This document shows positions 6,907 through 14,045 of a stretch of DNA of 49,435 nucleotides, one piece after another. Position numbers and translations under genes: made by a program. Within the stretch, counting starts at the first letter, position 1, and the number at the start of each line of letters is the position of its first letter. The stretch lies in IMG/VR virus record IMGVR_UViG_3300050137_000047, positions 1 through 49,435 of that record; one strand, written 5' to 3'. Origin of the DNA: a virus. A model generated the notes under the pieces. The model ran no database searches, was not told the origin of the DNA, and saw nothing but the letters and a program-made list of their open reading frames with translations.

Positions 6907-7189
6907 GCAAAGCGGCCAAGAGCGTTCCGTGCTGGTGACAACGCAGCATCGCGGCGTGTTCTTCGGCTACGCAACAAAAACCGACGGCGCGATCATCAAT
7001 CTGCGCGCCGCGCGCAACTGCCTCTATTGGGCGAAAGATGTGAAAGGTTTTATCGGGCTCGCCACCACCGGCCCGATCGGCGGATCGCGTGTCGGACCTC
7101 CGGCCGATATTGAGCTGCGCGACATCACTTCGGTGACGACCGTGCTGCCCGAAGCCGTTAAGGTTTGGGAGAGCGCCCCATGGAAATAG
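6890..7189 (+). CDS. conserved phage protein (DUF6948-like)
   Basis: 99 residues. Reads as the small beta-rich family commonly seen in phage early regions: VLVTTQHRGVFFGYATK, then LRAARNCLYWAKDVKGFIGL and ATTGPIGGSRVGPPADIEL, ending in EAVKVWESAPWK. The family name is given from memory of these conserved blocks. No enzymatic residues are evident. Its 3' end overlaps the repeat-protein gene by 10 bases. Confidence 0.75.
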   Translation: MGKQAKQSGQERSVLVTTQHRGVFFGYATKTDGAIINLRAARNCLYWAKDVKGFIGLATTGPIGGSRVGPPADIELRDITSVTTVLPEAVKVWESAPWK

Positions 7190-7740
7190 AGTCGACACAA
7201 GTCGCGCTCTTGCGCGGCGCCGTGCCGGCCGATCTTAACTCCGGCTACGGCGCCGGCTCCGGCTACGGCTACGGCGACGGCTCCGGCTCCGGCTACGGCG
7301 ACGGCTCCGGCTCCGGCTACGGCGACGGCTACGGCTACGGCTCCGGCTCCGGCGACGGCTACGGCTACGGCGACGGCTCCGGCTACGGCTCGAAAGAATA
7401 TTGGCTGGCCTGCGTCGACCATTTTGCGGCTAAGTGGCCGCAAAATGCGCAGGCCAGGCTCGACGCGCTGCGCCGCTCCGGCGCCACGATCGGCTTCTGG
7501 AAATCTGACGCGCAAGGCCGCGCCTGCAATGGCGGCAAGAGCGAGCCGGTTGCGCCGAGCAAAGTCGAGACGATCCCAGGACCGCTGAAAATCTGCAGCA
7601 AGCACGCGCTGCACGCCACCTTCATTCCGCCGAAATGGAAAGGCGATCGTTGGTGGATCGTCGCACTGATCGGCGAGGTGCAGATCGACGATGACAAGGC
7701 CGGCGCACTCACGCGCGAGATCATCGGCGAGTGCCTATGA
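7180..7740 (+). CDS. Gly/Tyr/Ser/Asp-repeat protein (DUF7666-like)
   Basis: 186 residues from ATG 7180. Residues 21-70 are built only from Gly alternating with Ser, Tyr, Asp and Ala (GYGYGDGSGSGYGDGSG and variants). The C-terminal ~110 residues form a conserved domain: a helix with KWPQNAQARLDAL, a central KICSKHALHATF, and KGDRWWIVALIGEVQIDDDK followed by REIIGEC. This resembles phage proteins annotated DUF7666, which often carry such an internal repeat. The repeat is likely disordered or a flexible multivalent linker. Function unknown. Confidence 0.75.
   Translation: MEIESTQVALLRGAVPADLNSGYGAGSGYGYGDGSGSGYGDGSGSGYGDGYGYGSGSGDGYGYGDGSGYGSKEYWLACVDHFAAKWPQNAQARLDALRRSGATIGFWKSDAQGRACNGGKSEPVAPSKVETIPGPLKICSKHALHATFIPPKWKGDRWWIVALIGEVQIDDDKAGALTREIIGECL
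7241..7390 (+). repeat. in-frame 6-base tandem repeat (GGCTAC/GGCTCC/GGCGAC)
   Basis: About 150 bases made almost entirely of the hexamers GGCTAC, GGCTCC and GGCGAC. They encode Gly-Tyr, Gly-Ser and Gly-Asp dipeptides inside the gene at 7180-7740. Because units are a multiple of three bases, gain or loss of units changes length without breaking the frame. Read on the other strand the repeat gives a meaningless Ala/Val/Gly frame. Confidence 0.9.
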
Positions 7741-8054
7741 CCGCTGCGCGCGCACCTTATATTTCCCCGCCGTCGGACGATTCCGAAGAGCCGGACAATG
7801 CGTTCGCGCCGATCGTGATGGTGCCGATCGCCGGCGGCTGCAAGGCCATGCTCGGCGTCAACGAGCTCGGCCAGGTGCGCGTGCATGACGCCGGTAAATT
7901 CCTCGCATTTTGGCGATCGCGTTTGCCCGGTGCCGATTGCACGCCGCGACCGGTGTCGTCGATTGAGTTTGGACAACAGCGCCTTGCCGAAGCGATCCGC
8001 GATTGGTTTGCCGCCTGTGGGCACCCGTTGCCGCGTGAGGGCAACAACTCATGA
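7737..8054 (+). CDS. hypothetical early protein
   Basis: 105 residues beginning at the ATGA overlap (7737; a GTG at 7731 would add two residues). Acidic Pro/Asp-rich N terminus, a central beta-like stretch (IVMVPIAGGCKAMLGVNELGQVRVH), then an amphipathic helix (QQRLAEAIRDWF). No motif identified. Member of the ATGA-linked gene chain. Confidence 0.6.
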   Translation: MTAARAPYISPPSDDSEEPDNAFAPIVMVPIAGGCKAMLGVNELGQVRVHDAGKFLAFWRSRLPGADCTPRPVSSIEFGQQRLAEAIRDWFAACGHPLPREGNNS

Positions 8055-8227
8055 GCGATCCTACCACCCGGATGCTGCGGGTCGAGATCCCGGCCACGCT
8101 TGATCCCATGCTCGAGAAGTTCGTGGCGCGTTTTGCGCGCAAGCTGGCGGCTGATTTGCACGCGGCTGAGAGGATATTCAGCCATCACGACGTCGTGCTC
8201 GAGCTCAATGGGGAAGGCCACGCATGA
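8051..8227 (+). CDS. small hypothetical protein
   Basis: 58 residues, linked by ATGA overlaps on both sides (8051 and 8224). One strand followed by a long amphipathic helix (LDPMLEKFVARFARKLAADL) and a short His-rich end (FSHHDVVLEL). Too small for confident family assignment. Its reality rests on the two overlaps and on coding-like composition. Confidence 0.55.
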   Translation: MSDPTTRMLRVEIPATLDPMLEKFVARFARKLAADLHAAERIFSHHDVVLELNGEGHA

Positions 8228-8571
8228 GCAAAACCGATGACGTTCAGACGTCAGAGCGCCCGAGCACCTGCAAAGCCGCTGAAGCCGGCGGCCTGATGGT
8301 GTGCGAGCGCTGCGGCTTCGAATGGCCGGAAGCGGAAGCGGCACCAACCTGCAATCCGATCACGTTTGATCACTTGCGCGCGCGAATGGCGAGCGAGGCG
8401 TCGAGTTCCGAGGCCTGGATGATCGCGATGGCCGAATGGAAGGCGGAAGGCAAGCCGGTCGACCTTGCGCCAATGCGGCGGCGTGGCGCCGAGATCAACG
8501 CGGTGCTGCGCCTGGTAGAGCGCTGCGCCGGCGATGCCGCGATCAAGGCAATCTTGAACGGGAAGAAGTGA
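8224..8571 (+). CDS. hypothetical protein with Cys motif
   Basis: 115 residues from the ATGA overlap at 8224. A single CERCGFEW at residues 27-34 with a later Cys (PTCNP) suggests a small metal-binding loop. The remainder is helical (residues 48-112, EAWMIAMAEWKAEG and INAVLRLVERCAGDAA). No known enzyme. Probably an accessory early protein. Confidence 0.6.
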   Translation: MSKTDDVQTSERPSTCKAAEAGGLMVCERCGFEWPEAEAAPTCNPITFDHLRARMASEASSSEAWMIAMAEWKAEGKPVDLAPMRRRGAEINAVLRLVERCAGDAAIKAILNGKK

Positions 8572-8579
8572 GGCCGGCC

Positions 8580-8786
8580 ATGATCGATTATGACCACGGC
8601 GATATCGTGTTCCACTGCGATGGCCCGAGTTGCGGCGAATTCATCGAGACGCACACGTCGAACTTCGAAAGCGCGCAAAACATGCTGCATCGCGCACACT
8701 GGAAGCCGCGCAAGGTCGTTGTCGAGTGGAGGCATTTTTGTCCTGACTGTCAGGACGCGGGTGAGCTACCGATGCGGAGGCGCTGA
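8580..8786 (+). CDS. small zinc-finger-like protein
   Basis: 68 residues starting at ATG 8580. Four Cys in two pairs (FHCDGPSCGE near residue 12 and HFCPDCQDAG near residue 53) separated by a helix that contains ESAQNMLHRAHW. This is the layout of a small treble-clef or zinc-ribbon protein. It ends one base into the primase start (TGATG), so its translation is probably coupled to that gene. Confidence 0.6.
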   Translation: MIDYDHGDIVFHCDGPSCGEFIETHTSNFESAQNMLHRAHWKPRKVVVEWRHFCPDCQDAGELPMRRR

Positions 8787-9976
8787 TGAGTCTGCTTTCC
8801 GCCGCCGAAATCTCCGCGCTCAAGCATGATCACCCCTGCCACCAGGTGGCGGCACAATGGGTTACGCTGCGTCACGGATCCTCGAAATACGGCGCGCAGG
8901 GCTTCACAGGACCTTGCCCACTGCATTCGCAGAATCCGCAGGCACGCGATAGCACAAGCTTTGAATGCGGCGCTGAGGGCTGGGTCTGTGTCACCTGCAG
9001 CGATGGCGGCGACGTCATCAAGCTTATCGCGCTTAAGCACGGGCTGGATCCGGAGAAGGATTTCCGCAAGGCCGTCGAACTGCTGGGTGGTGCGCGGCGG
9101 CCGAGCGCTGATGAAACCGCGGCCGCGGCGCCGCCTGCCGGCGATCTGCTTGTCGCAAGTGAAGCCGAACGCAACGAGTGGCGAGATGCTGAGCGCCGGC
9201 GCGCTTATGATCTCTATTACAAATACGCCGTGCCTCTATCGGATCCCGCGGCCGAGATCGGACGGCGGTATCTGCGCGAGGTGCGCAAAGTCGATTTCCC
9301 CGACAATGTCTGGCTGCGCTTCGATCCGGCCTGCAGGTTCTATGTGCAGGACAGACCTCGAGCTCGCCTGATCCATACCGGGCCGGCGCTGCTCGGCCAG
9401 ATCCAGCGCGACGGTCATTTCGCCGGCGTGCACATGACTTTCTTGGATCTCGATCAGCCCAAGGGCAAAGCGCGCCTGGACGACGACAAGACCGGGGGGG
9501 CGCTCGAGTCCAAGAAAGTGCGCGGCTCGATGAAGGGCGGCCACATTGATCTCACCAACGCCAAGGATCCGCGCGAGCTGGTGCTGGGCGAGGGCACCGA
9601 GAAGGTATTGGCAATCTGGTCGGCTTACGCGGCCTCCGGCCGCGATCTCGGCGTCACCGCGTTCTGGAGTGCGATGAACCTCGGCAACCTCGGCGGCAAG
9701 CACGCCGGCCTTGTGCCGCATCCATCGCTCAAGACGCCCACGGGCCGCGTGCAGCGCGTGCCGGGCCCGGCACCTGACATGACGGCGGTAGCGATCTCAA
9801 TCCCTCTCAGCGTCTCCCGCCTTGTGCTGCTCGCCGATTCAACATCGGACCGGTTTTCCACCGAGTGCGTGCTGGCGCGTGCAGCTGCTCGCTATGCGCG
9901 GCCCGGCCTCGAGATCGTCGCTGCATGGTCACCGGACGGCAAGGATTTTGACGATTTGCTCCGCGAGGCCGCGTGA
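8786..9976 (+). CDS. DNA primase, CHC2 zinc finger plus Toprim
   Basis: 396 residues. The N-terminal zinc finger has CPLHSQ near residue 44 and VCVTC near 68, followed by GGDVIKLI, the DnaG-type CHC2 layout. The middle part is a Toprim domain with ELVLGEGTEKVLAIW near residue 270 holding the catalytic Glu. The second Toprim motif (RLVLLADST near 345) has Asp-Ser-Thr where Asp-x-Asp is usual, so catalysis may be altered or the metal site differs. It should make primers for phage replication together with the helicase encoded immediately downstream, with which it overlaps by GTGA. Confidence 0.85.
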   Translation: MSLLSAAEISALKHDHPCHQVAAQWVTLRHGSSKYGAQGFTGPCPLHSQNPQARDSTSFECGAEGWVCVTCSDGGDVIKLIALKHGLDPEKDFRKAVELLGGARRPSADETAAAAPPAGDLLVASEAERNEWRDAERRRAYDLYYKYAVPLSDPAAEIGRRYLREVRKVDFPDNVWLRFDPACRFYVQDRPRARLIHTGPALLGQIQRDGHFAGVHMTFLDLDQPKGKARLDDDKTGGALESKKVRGSMKGGHIDLTNAKDPRELVLGEGTEKVLAIWSAYAASGRDLGVTAFWSAMNLGNLGGKHAGLVPHPSLKTPTGRVQRVPGPAPDMTAVAISIPLSVSRLVLLADSTSDRFSTECVLARAAARYARPGLEIVAAWSPDGKDFDDLLREAA

Positions 9977-11946
9977 CCGATCGTCCAGACGCCATCAGTC
10001 AGATCCTAACGATCATCGACGGCGCACAGGCGCCGGCGGTACATGCTGTTGCGTCTGCGGCCGTTTCTTCCGCGTTTGTTTTGCCGACGGCAAAAAAACA
10101 GCATCGCTCCCAAATGGGAGGGTCGCCGAAATCGGTCCCGGGTGAGAAAGACCGTGGAGCAACGCCGCCTGCGCCGCCCGACGATGAAGACCCACACACA
10201 TTGAACTTGCGGTTGGCATGGCTGCCGCGCACTGACTTGGGCAATGTCGAGCGCTTCCGCGAGCGCTATCGCGGCCAGCTGCTCTATTGCGAGACGTTGC
10301 CGGGCGCATCGCGTAGCGAAGGTGGTTGGCTATGGTGGGATGGCCGCCGCTGGTCGGCAACCGGCGCCACGGCCAAGGTCAAGCTATTCGAGCACCTGTG
10401 CGTGCGAGGCATCCAGGAAGAGGCCAAGGCCTGCCTGCAGGAAGCCGGCCGACTGGAGAAGGCACACCCGGACGCCGCGGCACTGGCGCGCAAGGCGGTG
10501 AAGCAAGCTACGAAAAAGGCCAAAGGCAAACGCGGTCCGCGGCTGGCGGCGGTCGATGGAGTCGTTGTCGACGCCGAGGCTGGCAAGGGCAAAAAACCAC
10601 CCGATCTGAAAAAGCTGAGCGAGCACATCTTCAGTCTGACGATGCTCGCCAGCGCACTCAAAACATGGGGCCGCTCGTCGGAAGCCAATTCGAAGATGGT
10701 GCCGATCTCGCGCCACGCCAGCGCCTATCTCGGCGTCGAGCAAAACCAACTCGATGCCGATCTGTTCGCCTTCAACGTGCTCAACGGCACGCTGGTGTTC
10801 CGCCGTGTTTGGGATGTTGCCGCCGATCCCTCGATCGGCGGCCACGAGATGTGGCAGGAGACGGGAGACTATATCAAGTTTAAGCCGCACGATCCGCGCG
10901 ATTTCATGACCCGTCTCGCCCCGGTAGAATTCCGGCCCGGCGAGGGCGCACCGAAGTTTCTTGCATTCCTCGACAAGGTGCAGCCGGAAGCGGCCATGCG
11001 CAGCTTCCTGCAGGAATGGAAGGGCTACCAGATGACCGGCGACACCGGCGAGGCGCGGGTCTGCCTGTTCCTCGGCGGCGGTCGCAACGGCAAGGGAGTG
11101 TTCGAGACCGCGACCAATTTTGTGCTCGGCGACTATGCCGGCTCGACCGGCATCGAAACCTTCACCATCGAGGCGCGCTCGCGCTCGGCCGGCCAGGCGA
11201 CGCCGGAGCTGGCCAAGCTGCCTGGTATCCGCGGCCTACGCACTAGCGAGCCGAAAGAAGGCGCGCGTCTCGATGAGGCTCTAATCAAGCTGGTCACCGG
11301 GCAAGACCCGATCGACGCGCGCCATCTCAATCGGCCGTTCTTCACCTATATCCCACAATACAAGCTGACGATCTCCGGCAATCACCGGCCCAAGATCAAG
11401 GGCGGCGACGAAGGCATCTGGTCACGCGTCACCTACGTGCCTTGGTCAGTTTTCATCAAACCGGAAGAACGGGACATCAAGCTCGGCGACAAGTTGCAGG
11501 CGGAAGGCACCGGCATTCTCAACTGGCTACTCGATGGGCTCGCGCGCTGGATGGAGAAAGGGCTCGAACTGCCGGAGACGGTGAAGGCGGCGACGGCCGA
11601 ATATCGGCGCGACAGCGATCAGCTCGGCCGCTTCCTGGAATACAACTGCACGATCGATGAACCCGGCACCATCCCTCCAAGCCGCACGCAATCGAGTCAG
11701 ATTCTCGAGGTGCATAACGCCTGGGCGCGCGCTGGCGGTGGAAGTGAATGGAGAACGAAGGGTTTTCACGACGCCATGATCGACCGCGGCTTCAAGGAGA
11801 CGAAGTCGAGCGTGATGTTCTGGCTCGGGCTCAAGCTCACAAGCTCGATCAACGATTTCCTCGATCACGAGGGCAAGCCGCGGGCGCAAAACGGCACGGC
11901 CGCGCCGCCCCGCGCGGCGGGAGACGACGATGAGATTGTGTTTTGA
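9973..11946 (+). CDS. phage/plasmid replicative helicase, P4/D5 family
   Basis: 657 residues from a GTG start at 9973. Residues 1-215 are a variable N-terminal region. Then comes a D5-like N-terminal part (HASAYLGVEQNQLDADLFAF), and from about 350 a superfamily 3 helicase core: Walker A GGGRNGKGV at about 367, LAKLPGIRGLRTSEP (Walker B region) and the sensor-type LTISGNHRPKIKGGDEGIW with Arg finger region SRVTYVPW. C-terminal winged-helix part. It unwinds DNA at the phage origin. A palindrome CTCCCAAATGGGAG lies inside the gene at 10107-10120 and resembles motifs downstream at 11959-12237. Confidence 0.9.
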   Translation: MTDRPDAISQILTIIDGAQAPAVHAVASAAVSSAFVLPTAKKQHRSQMGGSPKSVPGEKDRGATPPAPPDDEDPHTLNLRLAWLPRTDLGNVERFRERYRGQLLYCETLPGASRSEGGWLWWDGRRWSATGATAKVKLFEHLCVRGIQEEAKACLQEAGRLEKAHPDAAALARKAVKQATKKAKGKRGPRLAAVDGVVVDAEAGKGKKPPDLKKLSEHIFSLTMLASALKTWGRSSEANSKMVPISRHASAYLGVEQNQLDADLFAFNVLNGTLVFRRVWDVAADPSIGGHEMWQETGDYIKFKPHDPRDFMTRLAPVEFRPGEGAPKFLAFLDKVQPEAAMRSFLQEWKGYQMTGDTGEARVCLFLGGGRNGKGVFETATNFVLGDYAGSTGIETFTIEARSRSAGQATPELAKLPGIRGLRTSEPKEGARLDEALIKLVTGQDPIDARHLNRPFFTYIPQYKLTISGNHRPKIKGGDEGIWSRVTYVPWSVFIKPEERDIKLGDKLQAEGTGILNWLLDGLARWMEKGLELPETVKAATAEYRRDSDQLGRFLEYNCTIDEPGTIPPSRTQSSQILEVHNAWARAGGGSEWRTKGFHDAMIDRGFKETKSSVMFWLGLKLTSSINDFLDHEGKPRAQNGTAAPPRAAGDDDEIVF

Positions 11947-11958
11947 GAGGTGTGAGTG

Positions 11959-12237
11959 CTCCCAGGCTCCCAAAACAGGGAGTCTGCGGCATGGTGGCAA
12001 GTAGTTGAAATTGTTGGCGACGGGAGGACTTTGATTCGTTGGGAGTGTTTTGTGCATGACTGTGACTCACGCGCCCGCGCACGTGCGCGTGCATGAGCGG
12101 ATAGCTCTACATAGCTCTCCCATCCTCCCAAATTATATTAAGTGACTCAAAAGACTCAGTTTTTTATTTGCTTAGAGGATGAAACCTGATCGAGAGGCTC
12201 GCGTTTGTGACTCCCGAGTAGCTCCCGAATTGGGAGC
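11959..12237. other. candidate replication origin: CTCCC repeats plus AT-rich stretch
   Basis: No gene here. Ten copies of CTCCC/GGGAG occur in about 280 bases: 11959, 11967, 11978, 12022, 12041, 12117, 12125, 12211, 12222 and 12232. They include a perfect inverted repeat GCTCCC-GAATT-GGGAGC at 12221-12237. An AT-rich block lies at 12130-12172, and a 12-bp palindrome GCGCACGTGCGC at 12077-12088. Iterons beside an AT-rich unwinding zone immediately after the helicase gene fit an origin; a control region for the following genes is the alternative. Confidence 0.4.
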
Positions 12238-12268
12238 GTCGAAGCGACAGCAGGAAAGGACGATCGTC

Positions 12269-12700
12269 ATGAGTAAAGCTGATGGCACGCAAGGGGCCTT
12301 CGAAGCTCTTGTTAAAGAACTAGACGACAGAGGCCTAGTAACGTGGGCACTTCCCGCCGATTGGATCATATGTTTTGATTCTGACGTTCTGCGCTACATA
12401 CCAAAAATGACGGAACGCAAAAGAATATTAAAGAAAGCGAAAGCCGAACTCACCCGCCTTAAAATTCAAGAGCGCGTGGATGAAATTGCTGAAGCTTGGG
12501 AGAGCGAAGAACCAACAGAGGTTGAAATGTTGTTGGAAGCATTTCCCCAAGATTTGGAGGTATACAAAATATTCTCAATCCTGCGCAGCGCCAAAAATGG
12601 ATTGACAAAGCTATGCTTGCTGGCCTCGGTCGGATTGATAAGACCGATAAAGAACAGCCTTGCATTTATTTTGTTAGCACGGATCACGACCAAAGCTTAA
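12269..12700 (+). CDS. hypothetical protein, probably the N-terminal part of a frameshifted GIY-YIG gene
   Basis: 143 residues from ATG 12269, chosen over ATG 12179 because AGGAAAGGA stands eight bases upstream. Charged, helical protein (KMTERKRILKKAKAELTRL). The last ~30 residues turn unnaturally hydrophobic and Leu-rich after codon 110. At the five-A run 12593-12597 a -1 shift would move reading into the following frame and give SAK-KWIDKAMLAGL and then the complete GIY-YIG domain. The region is visibly AT-richer than its neighbours, which suggests recent acquisition. Either an indel has split one gene, or two overlapping genes exist. Confidence 0.5.
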   Translation: MSKADGTQGAFEALVKELDDRGLVTWALPADWIICFDSDVLRYIPKMTERKRILKKAKAELTRLKIQERVDEIAEAWESEEPTEVEMLLEAFPQDLEVYKIFSILRSAKNGLTKLCLLASVGLIRPIKNSLAFILLARITTKA

Positions 12701-12966
12701 TCAAGATCGGGTACACAACCAATCTTGCGGCTCGATTGCGATCCTTACGGACAAGCTCGCCGCACGAACTGAAAATTCATCTAGTGATCCCCGGCGACCG
12801 GGAGACCGAGCAACAGCTACACCGTCAATTCGCGCCGTTTCGCGTGCGCCTTGAATGGTTCAAGCACACAAGCGCCATTGATAAATTTATTGTGGGACGC
12901 AAGCGCGTTGATGATCAACACATAGAGGCGCTGGATTATGCGGACCAAAAAAGCCCAACCGTCTGA
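12613..12966 (+). CDS. GIY-YIG nuclease-like protein (T5orf172/Mug113 type)
   Basis: 117 residues if begun at ATG 12613, for which no ribosome site is evident. The domain starts with CIYFVSTDHD and has the KIGYTTNLAARLRSL block (GIY-YIG second strand plus catalytic Arg), then ETEQQLHRQFAPFR with the Glu/His typical of the T5orf172 group, and a final EWFKHTSAIDKFI. These proteins are small endonuclease-like modules common in phages. An open frame continues upstream of the ATG (KWIDKA before it), which supports origin from a longer protein joined to the preceding reading frame. Confidence 0.65.
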   Translation: MLAGLGRIDKTDKEQPCIYFVSTDHDQSLIKIGYTTNLAARLRSLRTSSPHELKIHLVIPGDRETEQQLHRQFAPFRVRLEWFKHTSAIDKFIVGRKRVDDQHIEALDYADQKSPTV

Positions 12967-13030
12967 AAAGATTAATTAAATTATGTCACCGAAGCCAGCT
13001 TGGCGTAAGTGACTTTTGAAGGAGAGCGCG

Positions 13031-13705
13031 ATGGCGGGAATGAGCGATCGGGATTTTAGGGAGTCGGCGGAAGCCGCATTGACACGCGCCGCTACGATCG
13101 ACCGGCGCCATAGCAAGCGCGGCGAGGGCGAGGAATTTTTATATATTGCCTGCGTGATCGGTAAATCGGATCAATACGCGCTCGACTGGCTGGAACGCAT
13201 GAAGATCGCCAGTTACTACCCGAAGATCACGCAGTTGCGCAAAGTACCGTACCGTCAGCTCTCGCGCGCACAGCGGGCTTCCGGTATCGAGATCCTCAAG
13301 CCGACACAGATGCCGATGTTCCCGCGCTATGTCTTCGTCAACCTTCGCGGCGGCGACGATTGGGGCGAGATTTCCCGCTTCGCCGGCATCGGCGGAATGT
13401 GGTGCGAAGGCGGTGTGCCGGTGCGCATTCGCGAGACCGATCTGCAGAAGATCAAGAAGTACGAATGCAGCGGCGTGGTGCCCGGATCGGAGAGTGTTCG
13501 CGTGTTGTTCGCTATTGGCGATGAAGTGAGGGTGATCGATGGCCCGTTTGCATCATTCCCTGGTATTGTCGAGAAAGGCCTGGACATGGCGATCGAGGAC
13601 CTTGATCCGCGCGAGAGAATCAAGGTAGCAGTGAACATCTTCGGAAGAGCGACGCCGGTCGAACTCGAAGTCTGGCAAGTCGAAAAGCAAGCCGCAGCAC
13701 CTTAA
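13031..13705 (+). CDS. NusG/RfaH-like transcription elongation factor
   Basis: 224 residues from ATG 13031, with GAAGGAGAG five bases upstream. Residues 34-145 have the NGN-domain pattern (YIACVIGKSDQYALDWLERM, then MPMFPRYVFVNL). Residues 160-215 form a KOW domain (IGDEVRVIDGPFASFPGIV, ending in VAVNIFGRATPVELEVWQVE). Cellular NusG binds RNA polymerase; specialised paralogs such as RfaH suppress termination in chosen operons. As the last early gene, directly before two terminators and the terminase genes, it holds the place that Q has in lambda, so a late antiterminator role is inferred. Confidence 0.85.
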   Translation: MAGMSDRDFRESAEAALTRAATIDRRHSKRGEGEEFLYIACVIGKSDQYALDWLERMKIASYYPKITQLRKVPYRQLSRAQRASGIEILKPTQMPMFPRYVFVNLRGGDDWGEISRFAGIGGMWCEGGVPVRIRETDLQKIKKYECSGVVPGSESVRVLFAIGDEVRVIDGPFASFPGIVEKGLDMAIEDLDPRERIKVAVNIFGRATPVELEVWQVEKQAAAP

Positions 13706-13800
13706 CCAAGCCGTCATTATTCACTAACCACGCCTCTGGCCACCCTGTCAGCCACCACCGCAGCCACCTCTTGGGCCACGCGGCGTGCGGCGCACGAGAT

Positions 13801-13845
13801 AAAGCCCGGCCATCGTGCCGGGCTTTGTCGTTCATAGGGTAGGGA
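13801..13845. terminator. terminator hairpin, first copy of a direct repeat
   Basis: Perfect 10-bp stem AAAGCCCGGC (13801-13810) / GCCGGGCTTT (13817-13826) with a six-base loop CATCGT, then GTCGTT and the tail CATAGGGTAGGG. The A and T ends let it act in both directions. Bases 13803-13844 recur almost unchanged at 14002-14044. Confidence 0.8.
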
Positions 13846-13879
13846 CTATATTGTTATCGGTGCAGCGTTTCGTCGGGAA

Positions 13880-13955
13880 CGCCTTGTAGCTCAGAGCCAG
13901 AGCAACTGCTGTAATGGCAGAGGGTCGGAGGTAGCGGCAAATCCTTCCAGGGCGC
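13880..13955 (+). tRNA. tRNA-like element, degenerate or modified
   Basis: Folds as a cloverleaf: seven-pair acceptor CGCCTTG (13880-13886) with CAGGGCG (13948-13954); T8 A9; D stem GCTC/GAGC with seven-base loop; anticodon stem CTGC/GCAG with loop TGTAATG (13910-13916); five-base variable loop; T stem GGAGG/CCTTC. Departures from a normal tRNA: the T loop is 11 bases (AGCGG stands where one T is expected before CAAAT), base 33 is G rather than T, the D loop lacks GG, and no CCA is encoded. The anticodon is therefore uncertain (TAA by position). Probably a decayed phage tRNA or a tRNA-mimic RNA. Confidence 0.45.
13927..13938 (+). promoter_or_regulatory. ops-like element candidate
   Basis: GGAGGTAGCGGC matches seven of eight bases of the ops core GGCGGTAG that recruits RfaH to paused polymerase in enterobacteria. 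It lies between the two terminator repeats and about 220 bases after a NusG/RfaH-like gene. It coincides with the abnormal T arm of the tRNA-like element, so the match may be fortuitous. Confidence 0.25.
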
Positions 13956-14001
13956 ACGGGTAGGCCGAATAAGCCGACGATATGTGAGACGAGCACCACT
14001 T

Positions 14002-14045
14002 AGCCCGGCCATCGTGCCGGGCTTTGTCGTTGCATAGGGTAGGGC
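14002..14045. terminator. terminator hairpin, second copy of the direct repeat
   Basis: Stem AGCCCGGC (14002-14009) / GCCGGGCT (14016-14023), the same CATCGT loop, then TTGTCGTTGCATAGGGTAGGG. It differs from the first copy by loss of the outer A-T pairs and one inserted G. Stands about 220 bases before the small terminase start, so late transcription from upstream must pass both hairpins. Confidence 0.75.

Noticed and set aside
7241-7390. CRISPR-like array
   Set aside because: Units are contiguous six-base codon pairs without spacers and lie inside a gene.
7024-7614. Minus-strand frame with Ala/Val/Gly repeats opposite the repeat protein
   Set aside because: It is only the complement of the hexamer repeat; the plus strand has overlap-linked starts on both sides and a conserved domain.
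12077-12088. GCGCACGTGCGC as a dedicated operator
   Set aside because: Perfect 12-bp palindrome but single copy and of a kind expected in high-GC DNA; kept only as part of the candidate origin description.
13620-13835. Minus-strand frame over the NusG-like gene end and first terminator
   Set aside because: Runs through the terminator hairpin and is Trp/Arg/Leu biased with no ribosome site.
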